From Microcaldota archaeon (GTDB lineage: Archaea; Micrarchaeota; Micrarchaeia; Micrarchaeales; Micrarchaeaceae): 8,098 nt of DNA. A model generated the notes under the pieces. The model did not search any database. It was not told the origin of the DNA and saw only the letters and a list, made by a program, of their open reading frames with translations. Shown here one piece after another: positions 6,447 through 8,098 of the stretch; positions within the stretch are counted from its first letter, which is position 1, and every line of letters begins with the position of its first letter. The translations under genes and the position numbers were made by a program. The stretch is from assembly GCA_021851535.1 (NCBI GenBank), contig JAJZDT010000104.1:1-8098 (forward strand), written 5' to 3'.

Positions 6447-7475
6447 CTATGTGTGGTTGTTGACAAGTAGAACACAGTTAGATGCATCAGTGGAATTATT
6501 TATGTATGCGCAGTATTTGGTTTGATTATAATATTGTGCTATGCTGGCAATGCAACTATAAACATATCCGCTTGAATTAAGGCTTTCGCATTCAGTTATA
6601 TTTTTAGCTTTCGTAGCATTGTATGTTTTTATCCCATATTCACATAACGATTGTATATCTAAACTTTGGTTTGCACAAATGTTGTTATTAATCGATTTAT
6701 TTATTGGTTTTATAAAACTATTTTGACATAGCGTCATGTTATACCCTGTAAGGGTTGTGCATAACGATTCATTATTATTTTTGTATGCGATATTTGACAC
6801 ACAATATCCATACGGCGTTATGTTGTAATAACTGTATATATACGTATTATAAATATCTGATAAATTTTTGTTCGTGTAATAAACCATATCATAGAGTATG
6901 GTACTATTTGGGACAGTGGGTAGACGATTGCATAGTGCCGGATGGCTGTTAATAGCCTGTCTGTAATAATAAACAGCGTGGCATACCCGCTGATCACTTT
7001 TGTTAGTTAAAAGCAAACATGTATTATTGTTCGTAAAATTCTGGTTCATTGCTATATTATATAAGCATTGATTCTCACTGTTTGCGCTTAATTTAGAGCA
7101 ATATGACGTATTGTTTTGCTGCAAGCTTAGATTGTATATACAGTTACTTTTAAAAGAGTTATTCTGTATGGGTATGCAATCATTGATGTTTGAACGATTT
7201 ATTGCAACAGTAAGCATGCATTTATATGTAAGCACCCCTCCAATCCCGGTGCATATTGATATATTGTCAGAAGCAATAGCATAGGAAGTATAACAGTCAT
7301 ATTTCGTATTCTGTAATATTTTTCCAGCACATGTTGAAGAAGTGTTCTGATTTGTCATCGCAGTAGAAAAAGTAAATATAATTGCAAGAACTACTAGCAT
7401 AAACGCAAAGAGCGCAGCGATATATACTCTATCATTTTTGATTTGCTGCGTTTTAACCCTTTTTCTATTTTTCAT
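6447..7475 (-). CDS. Membrane-anchored Cys-repeat, Asn-rich surface protein of unknown function
   Basis: I do not recognise a named family. The 342-residue protein has a strongly basic N-terminus (residues 2-16), one transmembrane segment (about 18-39) and then a long polar domain. The positive-inside rule predicts that this domain lies outside the membrane. It contains 20 Cys residues, at 49, 61, 75, 86, 100, 112, 126, 137, 153, 165, 182, 225, 239, 250, 267, 278, 296, 308, 322 and 334. Spacings alternate between 11-12 and 14-18 residues, giving about eleven degenerate units of 25-30 residues with two Cys each; two positions between 182 and 225 are missing. Asn is very frequent, with about two dozen N-X-S/T sequons. 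Disulfide-stapled helical pairs and heavy N-glycosylation are inferences. The start is supported by GAGGAT overlapping the preceding stop codon, so translation is probably coupled to the KaiC-like gene. Confidence 0.85.
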   Translation of the reverse strand: MKNRKRVKTQQIKNDRVYIAALFAFMLVVLAIIFTFSTAMTNQNTSSTCAGKILQNTKYDCYTSYAIASDNISICTGIGGVLTYKCMLTVAINRSNINDCIPIQNNSFKSNCIYNLSLQQNNTSYCSKLSANSENQCLYNIAMNQNFTNNNTCLLLTNKSDQRVCHAVYYYRQAINSHPALCNRLPTVPNSTILYDMVYYTNKNLSDIYNTYIYSYYNITPYGYCVSNIAYKNNNESLCTTLTGYNMTLCQNSFIKPINKSINNNICANQSLDIQSLCEYGIKTYNATKAKNITECESLNSSGYVYSCIASIAQYYNQTKYCAYINNSTDASNCVLLVNNHT

Positions 7476-7480
7476 TTATT

Positions 7481-7486
7481 ATCCTC
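7481..7486 (-). promoter_or_regulatory. Ribosome binding site overlapping the upstream stop
   Basis: GAGGAT on the minus strand lies five bases before ATG 7475, and its GA is shared with the TGA stop (7485-7487) of the KaiC-like gene. This arrangement suggests translational coupling of the two genes. Confidence 0.65.
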
Positions 7487-8098
7487 ATGATTCTATAGTA
7501 AAGACGCGCATTCCCTCTCCTGTTATTTCATATGGCGCAACAGCCCTGCTGTGATTTGTGCCTCTCATTTTAAATATTTCAAGTGCGAGCGAACGCTTAT
7601 CACTCTCCTCTTGCATATACAATGTTACTATGCCATCAAAAATGAAAAATTCTGGCGTATACCGTATGCGCCCTCTATTATACATATCAAGTTCAATTGT
7701 TATGAGTGTAGTGACGTTTAATTTCTTAAGGCTGGTTTGAAGCGTTACCATTGCCCTACGATATTCAAGGTCATTATCAAAAAGCATGCTCACCAATGAG
7801 ATAGAGTCAATTATCACAACCTTCGATTTATTATCAGTAATCATTTTCTCTATCTCGCTTAATACTCTTCCAAATGTATATTTATTCGCAGTATCAGAAT
7901 TCTCTATTACAATTCCAGGGTCCCGTCCATCAACTACCAGCATTTTAGATGCCATGAGTTTGTCAATATTTAAAGCGAGATCTATAAATGTCGTTTTTAT
8001 ATTTTTTAACAAATATTGTGGATCCTCCTCAAAACTTATAAAAAGCGAAGGTATGCCTTGGATCGCATTATTATATGCTGTTTCAAAGCATAAAAGTG
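7485..8098 (-). CDS. KaiC-like RecA-family ATPase (5' end outside window)
   Basis: This is the C-terminal 203 residues of a KaiC/RadA-superfamily ATPase; the start and Walker A motif lie beyond the right window edge. The frame stays open to the edge and upstream of TTG 8012 reads family-typical sequence, so a start at 8012 is not credible. Visible features in partial numbering are PSLFISFEED (16-25) with the Glu pair 23-24 in the position of the KaiC catalytic carboxylates, Walker B KVVIIDS (92-98) and a C-terminal EIFKMRGTNHS region (about 173-183) typical of the KaiC core. Archaeal single-domain KaiC-like proteins act as nucleotide-dependent regulators, some tied to signalling or archaellum assembly (FlaH-like); DNA recombination roles belong to RadA proper. 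Its stop lies nine bases before the Cys-repeat gene start, pointing to an operon. The superfamily is firm; the role is unknown. Confidence 0.88.
   Translation of the reverse strand, partial: LLCFETAYNNAIQGIPSLFISFEEDPQYLLKNIKTTFIDLALNIDKLMASKMLVVDGRDPGIVIENSDTANKYTFGRVLSEIEKMITDNKSKVVIIDSISLVSMLFDNDLEYRRAMVTLQTSLKKLNVTTLITIELDMYNRGRIRYTPEFFIFDGIVTLYMQEESDKRSLALEIFKMRGTNHSRAVAPYEITGEGMRVFTIES

Noticed and set aside
7485..8012. KaiC-like gene starting at TTG 8012
   Set aside because: The same frame continues to the window edge and encodes family-typical sequence such as LFISFEED, so the TTG is an internal Leu codon and the gene is partial.
1..8098. CRISPR arrays, insertion sequences, prophage or tRNA-integrated element
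   Set aside because: No regularly spaced direct repeats, transposase, integrase or duplicated tRNA 3' end was seen. The tRNA is intact and is followed by an ordinary intergenic region.

Overview
The window looks archaeal. The evidence is a tRNA-Phe gene with a bulge-helix-bulge intron and no encoded CCA, AT-rich TATA-like boxes upstream of several genes, GGTGA/GAGGAT-type ribosome binding sites, and archaeal-type proteins (Hef-like helicase, KaiC-like ATPase, DHH phosphoesterase). The DNA is AT-rich (roughly one-third G+C by eye) and gene-dense. A small-genome lineage such as an ARMAN/DPANN archaeon would fit, but no marker here fixes the taxon.

Layout, left to right. All protein genes lie on the minus strand, so transcription runs right to left; only the tRNA is on the plus strand. 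(1) 1-532: an HD-domain phosphohydrolase of the YfbR/HDDC2 type, cut by the left window edge. (2) 561-1844: a monovalent cation/proton antiporter with an unusual ion-site motif, about 30 bases upstream of the HD gene. (3) 1931-3487: a Hef/FANCM-type superfamily 2 helicase without the usual archaeal C-terminal nuclease. (4) 3488-3593: a compact divergent promoter region serving the helicase and the tRNA. (5) 3594-3683: tRNA-Phe(GAA) with an 18-nt intron. (6) 3684-3891: about 200 bases without a gene. (7) 3892-4926: a multi-pass membrane protein with two His motifs, like NicO/UreH-type metal transporters. (8) 5008-6432: a DHH/DHHA1 phosphoesterase. (9) 6447-7475: a membrane-anchored, Cys-repeat, sequon-rich protein. 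(10) 7485-8098: a KaiC-like ATPase cut by the right window edge.

Genes 8-10 are spaced by 9 and 14 bases and probably form one operon: ATPase, then the envelope protein, then the DHH enzyme. The gene 9 ribosome binding site overlaps the ATPase stop codon. The most unusual item is gene 9: a membrane anchor followed by about eleven degenerate units, each with two Cys residues, and about two dozen N-X-S/T sequons. The nuclease-less Hef-like helicase close to a DHH phosphoesterase is also notable, because in Thermococcales a DHH nuclease (HAN) associates with Hef. All functional links are inferences from sequence and position.
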